Of a stretch of 64,000 bases of DNA, positions 28,840-36,035 are shown one piece after another; position 1 is the stretch's first letter, and each line of letters begins with the position of its first letter. The stretch is taken from assembly GCF_030503635.1 (NCBI RefSeq), contig NZ_CP129965.1, positions 62,001 through 126,000 of the forward strand, in the 5' to 3' direction. The notes under the pieces are model-generated. The model saw only the letters and a program-made list of their open reading frames with translations, made no database searches and was not told the origin of the DNA. The stretch is from Corynebacterium sp. P3-F1 (GTDB lineage Bacteria; Actinomycetota; Actinomycetes; Mycobacteriales; Mycobacteriaceae). The position numbers and the translations under genes were made by a program.

Positions 28840-29955
28840 CTACAGGCCCAGCGCGCGTTGGATAGTGCGCAATTTCGCTGTCGTCTCAGCCAACTCCTGC
28901 TCAGCATCGGAGGCGGCAACGAGTCCGCCGCCGGCCCACGCGCGGGCCGCGGTACCGTCTCCGTCTACTTCGGCGCAGCGGATGGACACCATGTATTCTC
29001 CGTTACCGTCGCTGTCGCACCAGCCGACGGTTCCGGCGTAGAAAGACCGGTCGGATTCGGCCGTGGTGATCAGGGCGTAAGCGGCATGCTGCGGTGTGCC
29101 GCAGACGGCTGGGGTGGGGTAAAGGCGCATGGCGATTTCCAGCGCATTCGGAGCCGGGTCGCTTAAGACCCCTGAAATCGGAGTGGCTAGGTGCCACATC
29201 TCGTTCGTTTTTGTCAGCACCGGTTGTTCAGGGACGGTGAGTTCGGTGCACAGGGGTGCGAGCACGTCGCGGATGTGCTCGACCACAAATGCGTGTTCGT
29301 CCAAGTCCTTCGTTGAGGTGCGGAGTGCTTGTCCCGCTGCGGCATCCGCGTCGGGGTCGCCGAAGATACGTGCCGCGGAACCGGCCAACGGATAAGACGA
29401 AATGAACAAGCCTTCACGCTTGATCAACAACTCCGGCGAGGATCCGACAAGCATGTGGCCTTGTTTGCCGGCAGGAGTGAGGTCCGCGATGAAGCCGTCG
29501 CGGGTGCGCGACATGTCGATGAGTCGGGCGGCAACCAACCGTGGATCCACTGGAGGGTCGAACGCAATATCCACCGCACGGGCAAGGACCACCTTGTCCA
29601 GAAGTGAATCCTCGATGGTGGCGATAGCTGCTTCGATGCGCCGCAGATGCTCGTGCGGCTCCGGGTCGTAGCCGGAGACGCTTGCGTGCAGCTGGGCCCC
29701 TTCACCGATCCGGTAATAGGAGTGGGGCTCAAGCGGGCCGGGTTCTCGGATGATGGACTCGGGCACAGTGAGGGCAGCAGGGGCGTCGCGGTCGAAGGGG
29801 AGCGCACCCACCACCATCTCGGCTTTGCCGCTATTCAACGCAGCGACGGCGTCCCACACGTCGATGAAGCTGGTCTTAGCTCCTTGCGTGCGCACAGAGC
29901 CCTCCGCGCGGGAGATGAGGAAGTCCGGCGCGGTCGGGGGGCGGTGGGATGACAT
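28840..29955 (-). CDS. Isochorismate synthase (MenF/EntC/DhbC family)
   Basis: 371 aa chorismate-binding enzyme. It isomerises chorismate to isochorismate for menaquinone or a catecholate/salicylate product. Motifs: KVVLARAVDI (catalytic Lys region), LVGSSPELLIKREG, SYPLAGSAAR, EHIRDVLAPLC (Mg-binding Glu), PTPAVCGTPQHAA and FYAGTVGWCDSDGNGEY. No entB/entA-like gene is adjacent, so a menaquinone role is the default inference. TAGAAT (minus strand, 29964-29969) precedes the ATG at 29955 by 8 nt; a GTG at 29961 is possible. Confidence 0.88.
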   Translation of the reverse strand: MSSHRPPTAPDFLISRAEGSVRTQGAKTSFIDVWDAVAALNSGKAEMVVGALPFDRDAPAALTVPESIIREPGPLEPHSYYRIGEGAQLHASVSGYDPEPHEHLRRIEAAIATIEDSLLDKVVLARAVDIAFDPPVDPRLVAARLIDMSRTRDGFIADLTPAGKQGHMLVGSSPELLIKREGLFISSYPLAGSAARIFGDPDADAAAGQALRTSTKDLDEHAFVVEHIRDVLAPLCTELTVPEQPVLTKTNEMWHLATPISGVLSDPAPNALEIAMRLYPTPAVCGTPQHAAYALITTAESDRSFYAGTVGWCDSDGNGEYMVSIRCAEVDGDGTAARAWAGGGLVAASDAEQELAETTAKLRTIQRALGL

Positions 29956-30171
29956 AGTCACCGATTCTAGTGGGCGGTGCGGGTCGGTTCGGGCATGGGC
30001 CGGTTGAGCGGGAGACCCCGTTGTTGTGGGAATTTCAGCTAGCGGGCAGAATACTTCATGGTTCTGTTGAAGATCGAACCGGTATTAACTAATGTTTCGC
30101 AAGTGATTGCTGTGGCTAAAGTGCAGCTTTGTCCAGCGGCCCAGTTGTGTCTGTTTTCCGAAAGGCCTCCG

Positions 30172-31275
30172 ATGAAATTCGATGAAACGTGGCGCCGCCG
30201 CTTTGCGGGTATTACCGCAGGGTTCCTGATGGTGGCGGGGCTCGCTGCTGCCCCGGCACAAGCCCAGGGACTTCCTACGCCTGAGCAGCTCACTGCCAGC
30301 TCCAGCAACGCTGCCGATGTTGCGGCCAAAGCTGCGGCCGATGCCGCGAATAATGCGAACCGCGCGTGGAATGACATGGCGCGCCAGGTCAATGGTGCGA
30401 TTCCCCCGGGTGTCGGATCTTCCGTTCCGTACAACCCGCTTCCTGCCCCTGCTCAGGCCCCTGCACCCGCTCCGAAGCCGGCACCGGGCCCGTGGCGCGC
30501 GACCGCTGGCCAGCCTGTGGCGCCAGGCCACAACGGTGAGATTCGAGTGGGCAACCGCTCTTATCTGATCTGGGTCCCGCACGGCTACAACCCCTCGCGC
30601 CCGACCCCCGTCATGGTGGGGTACTCGGCCTTCCAGGACTCGACTGAGAACTTCCGCAACTACTCCCGTCTGCGCGAATCGAACGTGGGGCGCGACGCGA
30701 TCATTGTTTACCCGCGCGCAATTGGGGCGTCGTGGGAAGGTTCTCCGACTGCCTCCACCGGCCCGGGCCAGGACATTCGCTTTGTCCGCGCGATGATCGA
30801 CGATGTGCAGCGGTATTACAACATCGATCGCCGCCGTATTTACGCGACTGGCATGTCCACCGGTGGCGGCATGGCCGCGGTCTCCGCATGCCACATGGCG
30901 GATCTTTTCGCAGGTGTCGCTGGTGTCTCCGGCGCGTATTACTGGCCGGTGAACGCGAACTGCCAGAACATTCCGGTGGCGTTCCTCGCTTACCACGGCA
31001 CGAATGACACCCTGACCTCATATAACGGCGGAGTCCGACGCGGCACGCGCTACCTCGGTGTGCCGGATCTGTTCAGCTCGTACGAACGCCGTAACGGCTG
31101 CAACGTCGGCCGTATCACGTCGTCGCCGCTGGGCCACAACGCCACCCGCGTTTCCGCCACCGGCTGCAAGAAGCCGGTGCAGGCCATCAAGGTGCACGGC
31201 TCCAACCACTTCTGGTGGTACGACCCGTCCACTGCGAACGATATGTGGGCAGTGCTATCCCGCGTGAGCAAGTAG
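30172..31275 (+). CDS. Secreted esterase of the PHB depolymerase / LpqC-type family
   Basis: 367 aa. A signal peptide ends at AQA (about residue 31); residues 32-115 are an Ala-rich then Pro-rich linker ([12 protein letters not shown]). The alpha/beta-hydrolase domain has nucleophile Ser in [12 protein letters not shown], Asp in [11 protein letters not shown] and His in [10 protein letters not shown]. The family includes PHB depolymerases and feruloyl/acetylxylan esterases; the natural substrate is unknown and may be an envelope ester. The ATG at 30172 follows GAAAGG at 30160-30165; earlier in-frame codons from 30058 give no signal peptide. Confidence 0.85.
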   Translation: MKFDETWRRRFAGITAGFLMVAGLAAAPAQAQGLPTPEQLTASSSNAADVAAKAAADAANNANRAWNDMARQVNGAIPPGVGSSVPYNPLPAPAQAPAPAPKPAPGPWRATAGQPVAPGHNGEIRVGNRSYLIWVPHGYNPSRPTPVMVGYSAFQDSTENFRNYSRLRESNVGRDAIIVYPRAIGASWEGSPTASTGPGQDIRFVRAMIDDVQRYYNIDRRRIYATGMSTGGGMAAVSACHMADLFAGVAGVSGAYYWPVNANCQNIPVAFLAYHGTNDTLTSYNGGVRRGTRYLGVPDLFSSYERRNGCNVGRITSSPLGHNATRVSATGCKKPVQAIKVHGSNHFWWYDPSTANDMWAVLSRVSK

Positions 31276-31300
31276 CCGCCCGCGCGCTACAGTTAGGTGC

Positions 31301-32791
31301 ATGACTGACGCACCTGTACGAGTACGTTTTTGCCCGTCGCCGACCGGAACGCCCCACGTGGGGATGGTCCGGACGGCGCTTTTCAATTGGGCGCAAGCCA
31401 GGCACACCGGCGGCACACTGGTCTTCCGGATCGAAGACACTGATGCTGCGCGCGATTCCGAGGAGTCCTACCAAGCGATCATCGATTCGCTGACATGGCT
31501 CGGCATGGAGTGGGACGAGGGCGTGGTGGTCGGTGGCCCGCACGAGCCGTACCGCCAGTCCCAGCGGATGGAGATCTACGCGGACATCCTGGACAAGCTG
31601 ATCGAGGCAGGGGAAGTCTACCCGGCGTACTCGACAGCCGAAGAGGTCAAGGAGCGCCATATTGCGGCGGGGCGTGACCCGCAGCTGGGTTACGATAATT
31701 TCGACCGCGAGCTCACCGAGGAGCAGGTCGCCGCTTTCAAGGCTGAGGGGCGCGAGCCCGTCTGGCGTTTGCGCATGCCGGACAAGGACTGGAAGTGGCA
31801 CGACCTCGTGCGCGGCGACATGGAGTTCAAGTCCGCAACGCAGCCGGACTATGTGGTCGCCCGCTCGAACGGCGCGCCCCTGTACACCCTGGTCAACCCG
31901 GTCGACGACGCGTTGATGGGCATGACGCACGTGCTCCGCGGGGAGGACCTGCTCTCCTCCACGCCGCGTCAGCTAGCGCTTTATGAAGCGCTTCAACGCA
32001 TCGGCGTCACCGATTTCACACCGGAGTTCGGCCACCTTCCGTTCGTGATGGGGCAGGGCAATAAGAAGCTGTCCAAGCGCGATCCTGAGTCGAACCTGTT
32101 CAACCACCGCGACAACGGCATCATTCCCGAGGGCATGATCAATTACCTCGCTCTCCTCGGGTGGTCGTTGTCGGCGGACCAGGACATCTTCACGGTCGAC
32201 GAGTTCGTCCAAGCCTTCGACATCAACGATGTGCTGGCTAACCCGGCGCGCTTCGACCAGAAGAAACTCGAGGCCATCAACGCCGATCACATTCGTCTCC
32301 TCGAGCCGGAAGACTTCAAGCACCGTCTGCGCGATTACTTGACCGAGTACACGGATTTCCCGGCGAGCTACCCGGAGGAGAAGTTCGGGGTCGCTGCAGA
32401 GCTCGTTCAAACCCGCATCAAGATGCTGGGCGACGCGTACGGCCTGCTCAAATTCCTTGTCACGCCGGATGATGAACTAGTGCTCGACGAGAAGGCGGCT
32501 AAGAAGAACCTCAAGGAGGACGCGATCCAGCCGTTGGACGCGGGCATCGCCGCCCTCGAGGCAGTGGGGGATTGGAACACGGAGAACATCGAGAACGCGC
32601 TCAGCGGCGCGCTTATCGACGATCTGGGCCTCAAGCCCCGCAAGGCGTACGGCGCCGTCCGGGTGGCTGTATCCGGTGAGGCTGTCTCGCCTCCGCTATT
32701 CGAATCCATGGAGTTGCTGGGCCGCGAGTCGACTCTGGCACGTCTCCGGTCGGCACGCGCGCAGACACCGTTTCAGCCCGCTGCCGATTAG
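31301..32791 (+). CDS. gltX: Glutamyl-tRNA synthetase
   Basis: 496 aa class Ib synthetase. HIGH-type motif in [18 protein letters not shown]-type [20 protein letters not shown]-type motif in [14 protein letters not shown], and a C-terminal anticodon-binding helical domain. With gatB also present, it is expected to be non-discriminating and charge both tRNA(Glu) and tRNA(Gln). TACAGT (31288-31293) is 7 nt before the ATG (leaderless). It is directly followed by the genes of its substrates, tRNA-Gln and tRNA-Glu. Confidence 0.98.
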   Translation: MTDAPVRVRFCPSPTGTPHVGMVRTALFNWAQARHTGGTLVFRIEDTDAARDSEESYQAIIDSLTWLGMEWDEGVVVGGPHEPYRQSQRMEIYADILDKLIEAGEVYPAYSTAEEVKERHIAAGRDPQLGYDNFDRELTEEQVAAFKAEGREPVWRLRMPDKDWKWHDLVRGDMEFKSATQPDYVVARSNGAPLYTLVNPVDDALMGMTHVLRGEDLLSSTPRQLALYEALQRIGVTDFTPEFGHLPFVMGQGNKKLSKRDPESNLFNHRDNGIIPEGMINYLALLGWSLSADQDIFTVDEFVQAFDINDVLANPARFDQKKLEAINADHIRLLEPEDFKHRLRDYLTEYTDFPASYPEEKFGVAAELVQTRIKMLGDAYGLLKFLVTPDDELVLDEKAAKKNLKEDAIQPLDAGIAALEAVGDWNTENIENALSGALIDDLGLKPRKAYGAVRVAVSGEAVSPPLFESMELLGRESTLARLRSARAQTPFQPAAD

Positions 32792-32855
32792 CGGTGACAG
32801 CTCTAATCACACCAGCGTGATTATTGGCCAGCTTTAAGCCCGGTGACCTCGAGAT

Positions 32856-32885
32856 TTGGTGCTATATCGCTGGTGTGGTTATAGT
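32856..32885 (+). promoter_or_regulatory. Promoter of the tRNA-Gln/tRNA-Glu unit
   Basis: TTGGTG (32856-32861), an 18-bp spacer and TATAGT (32880-32885) precede the tRNA-Gln gene by about 50 nt. Confidence 0.6.
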
Positions 32886-32937
32886 AATCGTCGTTGTTCA
32901 GAGCAACCGGCAAGCGCCGGGTCGCACTGAGAAACGA

Positions 32938-33009
32938 TGGCCTATGGTGTAATTGGCAACACTACGGTTTCTGGTACCGTCATTCTAGGTTCGAGTCCTG
33001 GTAGGCCAG
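32938..33009 (+). tRNA. tRNA-Gln (anticodon CTG)
   Basis: 72-nt cloverleaf. The acceptor stem TGGCCTA pairs with TAGGCCA (33002-33008), discriminator G. Anticodon arm ACGGT-TTCTGGT-ACCGT gives anticodon CTG, reading CAG. T arm has GGTTCGAGTCC. CCA is not encoded. Confidence 0.95.
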
Positions 33010-33065
33010 CTGCAGTTCGAGACAATCCGTGATTGGGTAGAGCTGCTGGACATGAAAGTCCTTAA

Positions 33066-33138
33066 GCCCCGTTCGTCTAGCGGCCTAGGACGTCGCCCTC
33101 TCACGGCGGTAACACGGGTTCAAATCCCGTACGGGGTA
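33066..33138 (+). tRNA. tRNA-Glu copy 1 (anticodon CTC)
   Basis: 73 nt. Acceptor stem GCCCCGT pairs with ACGGGGT (33131-33137), discriminator A. Anticodon loop CTCTCAC between TCGCC and GGCGG gives CTC, reading GAG. It is identical in sequence to copy 2 at 34116-34188. CCA is not encoded. Confidence 0.95.
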
Positions 33139-33151
33139 CAACAAGCGGAGA

Positions 33152-33194
33152 GCCTCCGGTCTGCTTCACTTTCGAAGCGGACCGGAGGTTCTTC
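33152..33194 (+). terminator. Terminator of the tRNA-Gln/tRNA-Glu unit
   Basis: CCTCCGGT (33153-33160) pairs with ACCGGAGG (33181-33188), extended inward by GCTTC (33163-33167) with GAAGC (33174-33178); followed by TTCTT. Confidence 0.8.
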
Positions 33195-33209
33195 GCTATC
33201 GTGGGTGTC

Positions 33210-33770
33210 ATGCTGAGAGAAGACATGCTCACCGTCTCACAATCCAAAACCATCGGCCGCGATGAATTCACCATCGCTGGGGCGAACGGAGAGGTGCTCG
33301 GCACTGCGCGGCAGACGCTGAAACTCAGTGACCTGGTGAAAGCCTCCCGCGGCGTGGAAGTGTCGGATGCAGCGGGCAATCTGGCCCTGGTTATCGAAGA
33401 TCCGGTGAACTTCATCCGCGACACCTATACCGTTCGCCGCGTTGATGACCAGACCGGCACCCAGATGGAACTTGCCCACATCACAAAGCGGTTTTCGTGG
33501 ATCGGAGCCAAATTCGATGTGGACATCACCGGTTTTCCGCCCGTGAAGATTGAAGGTCAGATCTTCCAGCTGAATTACCAGATCACGGGGGAGGGGCGTC
33601 CCATCGCCCGCGTCGACGCGGAGTATTCGGGTATGGGGCGAGCTCTGATGGGAAAGACGACGTACCGGCTTGTCTTCGAGCCTGGTTTAGACGAGAACGT
33701 GCATGCCGCCGTGATCGGCATCGCGATCGCCTTGGACATGCGGCGCGAGAAAATGCGGAAATCGCAGTAG
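33210..33770 (+). CDS. LURP-one-related / scramblase-fold protein (intact copy A)
   Basis: 186 aa. The beta-rich pattern (VNFIRDTYTVRRVDD, FSWIGAKFDVDITGFPPV, FQLNYQITGEGRPI) and C-terminal hydrophobic helix (VHAAVIGIAIALDMRREKM) match the LURP-one/Tubby-C/scramblase fold. Molecular function unknown. TATCGT (33197-33202) lies 7 nt before the ATG at 33210; a GTG at 33201 overlaps that box. A truncated, frameshifted second copy occurs at 40975-41317. Confidence 0.8.
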   Translation: MLREDMLTVSQSKTIGRDEFTIAGANGEVLGTARQTLKLSDLVKASRGVEVSDAAGNLALVIEDPVNFIRDTYTVRRVDDQTGTQMELAHITKRFSWIGAKFDVDITGFPPVKIEGQIFQLNYQITGEGRPIARVDAEYSGMGRALMGKTTYRLVFEPGLDENVHAAVIGIAIALDMRREKMRKSQ

Positions 33771-33806
33771 TCCGCCTCTCCGGATCTACGCGACCAGTGA
33801 GCTGCC

Positions 33807-34056
33807 AGGGGGCACGAGTGACGGTGGCGGTGCTGCCCGATGCAGTCCAGGTGGGTCCGGCGTTTTCTGCGGGTATGCAAGCGACAATCACGCCAGTGCT
33901 GTTCGAGGTGACCAGCTACTCGGTGAACCTTGAATCCAACGGTGTCGAGTTCCGCGCTCGCATGGCGGCGGACCCGAAGCCCGCGGTGGGGGACGCCCTC
34001 CGCCTGAGCGTGAACGCGCCGCTCATCTATCCCGCATAAGGTGGCGGCAACCAGTC
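33807..34056 (+). pseudogene. Remnant of an ABC-transporter ATPase C-terminal (TOBE-like) domain
   Basis: 250 bp present only in the left repeat copy. Bases to 34039 read, in one frame, VTVAVLPDAVQVGPAFSAG then VLFEVTSYSVNLESNGVEFR and KPAVGDALRLSVNAP, a pattern like the C-terminal TOBE domain of import-type ABC ATPases. No ATPase domain precedes it, so it is a decayed fragment. Apart from this and the tRNA promoter, I see nothing else in 33771-34115. Confidence 0.5.
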
Positions 34057-34059
34057 GAT

Positions 34060-34088
34060 TTGGTTCTTGGCACAGGGTCATTTACTGT
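34060..34088 (+). promoter_or_regulatory. Promoter of tRNA-Glu copy 2
   Basis: TTGGTT (34060-34065), a 17-bp spacer and TACTGT (34083-34088), about 28 nt before the tRNA. The same arrangement is conserved before copy 3. Confidence 0.55.
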
Positions 34089-34115
34089 TAGCGAGTCGCA
34101 TTCAAAAGCGAACGC

Positions 34116-34188
34116 GCCCCGTTCGTCTAGCGGCCTAGGACGTCGCCCTCTCACGGCGGTAACACGGGTTCAAATCCCGTACGGGGTA
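34116..34188 (+). tRNA. tRNA-Glu copy 2 (anticodon CTC)
   Basis: 73 nt, identical to the gene at 33066-33138: acceptor GCCCCGT/ACGGGGT, anticodon CTC, discriminator A. It marks the left edge of the mosaic insertion. Confidence 0.95.
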
Positions 34189-34195
34189 CAAGGCG

Positions 34196-34231
34196 AAGCG
34201 GCCGGTGAAAAACATTCACCGGCCGCTTTTT
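34196..34231 (+). terminator. Terminator of tRNA-Glu copy 2
   Basis: AAGCGGCCGGTGAA (34196-34209) pairs with TTCACCGGCCGCTT (34215-34228), followed by TTT. Foreign sequence begins right after it. Confidence 0.88.
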
Positions 34232-34551
34232 CGCGCGCGGGCGAGCAGCAGGCGTCGCCGCTGGCCCGAAGACAGCGAGTCCGCGCCGTTGGCCAGCGGA
34301 AAGTCGATTTCGACGGCGGCGAGGACGGCGGTTGCGGTGGCGTCGTCAAGCGAGGGCGCGGCGACGCGCAGGTTGTTGCGCGCTGTGGTGGTGAAGACCC
34401 CCGCGTCCTCAGCGAAAAGGCGGGTGCCGAAGGGCGCTAGGGCCTGGACGGAGGCGGGGGCGCGCAGCCCCGCGAGGGTTTTGAGCATCGTCGTTTTGCC
34501 GCAGCCGGATGGGTCCTGGACGAGCACCGTGAGGACGCTGGACGAGCGCAT
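34216..34551 (-). pseudogene. Fragment of a CydC/CydD-like ABC transporter ATPase
   Basis: The minus strand reads VLTVLVQDPSGCGKTTMLKT (Walker A, with the usual first Gly replaced by QD), then FAEDAGVFTTTARNNLRVA and the signature LSSGQRRRLLLARA, as in the ATPase half of thiol-reductant exporters CydC/CydD. It ends abruptly at the tRNA-Glu terminator, before Walker B, and its 5' end runs into the oleate hydratase fragment, so both membrane domain and catalytic end are missing. It is a remnant, not a working gene. Confidence 0.75.
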
Positions 34552-35251
34552 CCCCCGCTACATCGAGAAGATTGCCAAGCGCGACCCCTTCTCCGGCAAG
34601 GTGGTCACCGGCGGCATCGTGACCGCCCGCGACTCCAGCTGGCTGCTGTCCTGGACAGTCAACCAGCCGCACTTCAAGAACCAGCCGAAGGACCAGATGG
34701 CTGTCTGGGTCTACGCCCTGTACTCCGACACACGCGGCGACTACACCGGCAAGACCGGCGAGGAGATCAGGCGCGAGTGGCTCTACCACCTGGGCGTGCT
34801 CGTCGAGGAGATCGACGAGCACGCCGCCACCGGCGCCAAGGCCGTCCCGGTGATGATGCCCTACGTCACGGCATTCTTCATGCCGCGCGCCGCGGGCGAC
34901 CGCCCGGACGTGGTGCCGGAGGGCGCGAAGAACTTCGCCTTCATCGGCCAGTTCGCCGAGTCGGCGCAGTGCGACTGCATCTTCACCACCGAGTACTCCG
35001 TGCGGACCCCGATGGAGGCCGTCTACACGCTTATGGACATCGAGCGCGGCGTGCCTGAGGTGTTCAACTCCACCTTCGACGTGCGTACGCTTCTCGACGC
35101 CACCGTTCAGCTCCGCGACGGCAAGCCCCTCGCCACCTCGCCGGACCACCGGGCCGGTCACTTCATGCGCAAACACTTCTTCGACAATCTCGAGGACAGC
35201 GAGATCAGCGAGCTGCTGCACGAGTACGGCCTGATCCAGGCCGCGAAGTAG
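34536..35251 (+). pseudogene. C-terminal fragment of oleate hydratase (MCRA family)
   Basis: About 238 codons. RIPRYIEKIAKRDPFSGKVV, SSWLLSWTVNQPHFKNQPKD, VPVMMPYVTAFFMPRAAGDR and FAFIGQFAESAQCDCIFTTE are hallmarks of the C-terminal part of oleate hydratase, an FAD enzyme that hydrates oleic acid to 10-hydroxystearate and is usually about 590 aa. The N-terminal FAD-binding half is missing: upstream of about 34536 the sequence is the antisense cydC-like fragment. A ctggacgagc direct repeat (34516-34525, 34538-34547) marks the join. Confidence 0.85.
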
Positions 35252-35265
35252 CTCAACACCGACAT

Positions 35266-35300
35266 GAAAACCCCGAAGCCGTCTCGACCTCGGGGGTTCT
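35266..35300. terminator. Bidirectional terminator between ohyA fragment and DJ-1 gene
   Basis: AACCCCGA (35269-35276) pairs with TCGGGGGTT (35290-35298). An A-run (35267-35270) gives TTTT on the minus strand, and TTCT follows on the plus strand. Confidence 0.7.
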
Positions 35301-35310
35301 CGGTCGCCCG

Positions 35311-35982
35311 TCAGCGGGAAAGGTCAGCCACGAGACGCTCTGCGAGCTGTTGCGAAGAGGACGGGTTCTGCCCGGAGTAGAGTGCGCCGTCGACGGTGAC
35401 GTGGGGTGCGTAGGGCTCCTGCGCCTTCTCGTAATCCACGCCCAGCTCCACCAGCCTGTCCTCGAGTAGCCACTTCGCCTTTTCCGCGAGGCCGCTCGCG
35501 CGCTCCTCGTCGTTGGAGAAGCCGGTCATCTTCCGCCCGGCAAAGGGAAAGCCGCCGGTCTCGTTCTCGGCGGCGAGGACGGCGGCCGGGGCATGGCAGA
35601 GAAGGGCGACAGGGGTGTTGTCCTGCACGCGCCGGGCGGAGGATGCGCCCCGAGGCCTCGTCCACGGCCAGGTCCTCCATCGGGCCGTGTCCGCCGGGGT
35701 AGAAGACGAGGTCGTAGGCGGAGTCGTCCACCTCCTCGAGGGCGAGGGGCTGAGACAGGACAGGCTGCAGCTCGTCGAGCTTCGCTCGGACGCGGGCGAG
35801 GATGTCCGCGTCGCCCCGTCGCCGAGGCTGACCTTGTCCACGGTCGGGGCGCGCCCGCCCGGGGTGGCCACGTCCACGTCCCAGCCCGCGTCGGTGAAGA
35901 CGGTGTAGGGGTTCACCAGCTCCTCGGCCCAGAAGCCGGTGGGGTGCTGTGTGCCGTCGTTCACCGACGACGGCCGCGGCAT
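35311..35982 (-). pseudogene. DJ-1/PfpI (HchA-like) protein with two compensating frameshifts
   Basis: The N-terminal part (PTGFWAEELVNPYTVFTDAG, DVATPGG) and C-terminal part (NTPVALLCHAPAAVLAAENE with nucleophile Cys, then GRKMTGFSNDEE) lie in one frame. The middle (ILARVRAKLDELQ, YDLVFYPGGHGPMEDLAVDE) lies in another. Frame changes fall near 35805-35825 and 35623-35650, both beside GC-rich runs. The first beta strand is also not evident. Members are glyoxalase III/deglycase or amidase-like. Either a pseudogene or a gene hit by two base-calling errors. Confidence 0.75.
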
Positions 35983-36035
35983 CTGTGTGGGCGGTCACCG
36001 CCCGCGTGCGCGGCACCATCGACCTGTAGGCGCGG

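Larger units (their letters stand above)
33480..34188 (+). repeat. Direct repeat, left copy: LURP-one 3' part to tRNA-Glu
   Basis: The stretch from about 33480 to 33806 and from 34057 to 34188 matches 41020-41353 and 41354-41485 almost base for base; the last 180 bp of the LURP-one gene and about 35 bp after its stop are particularly close. Bases 33807-34056 are absent from the right copy. Confidence 0.85.

Noticed and set aside
34116..34188. Classic integrase-mediated genomic island at tRNA-Glu
   Set aside because: No integrase, excisionase or short att-type 3'-tRNA repeat pair unique to the island was seen; the repeats here are long duplications covering the gene upstream of the tRNA.
34205..34535. 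In-frame 5' extension of the oleate hydratase fragment
   Set aside because: This part is antisense to cydC-like coding sequence and shows no FAD-binding motif, so it is not a real N terminus.
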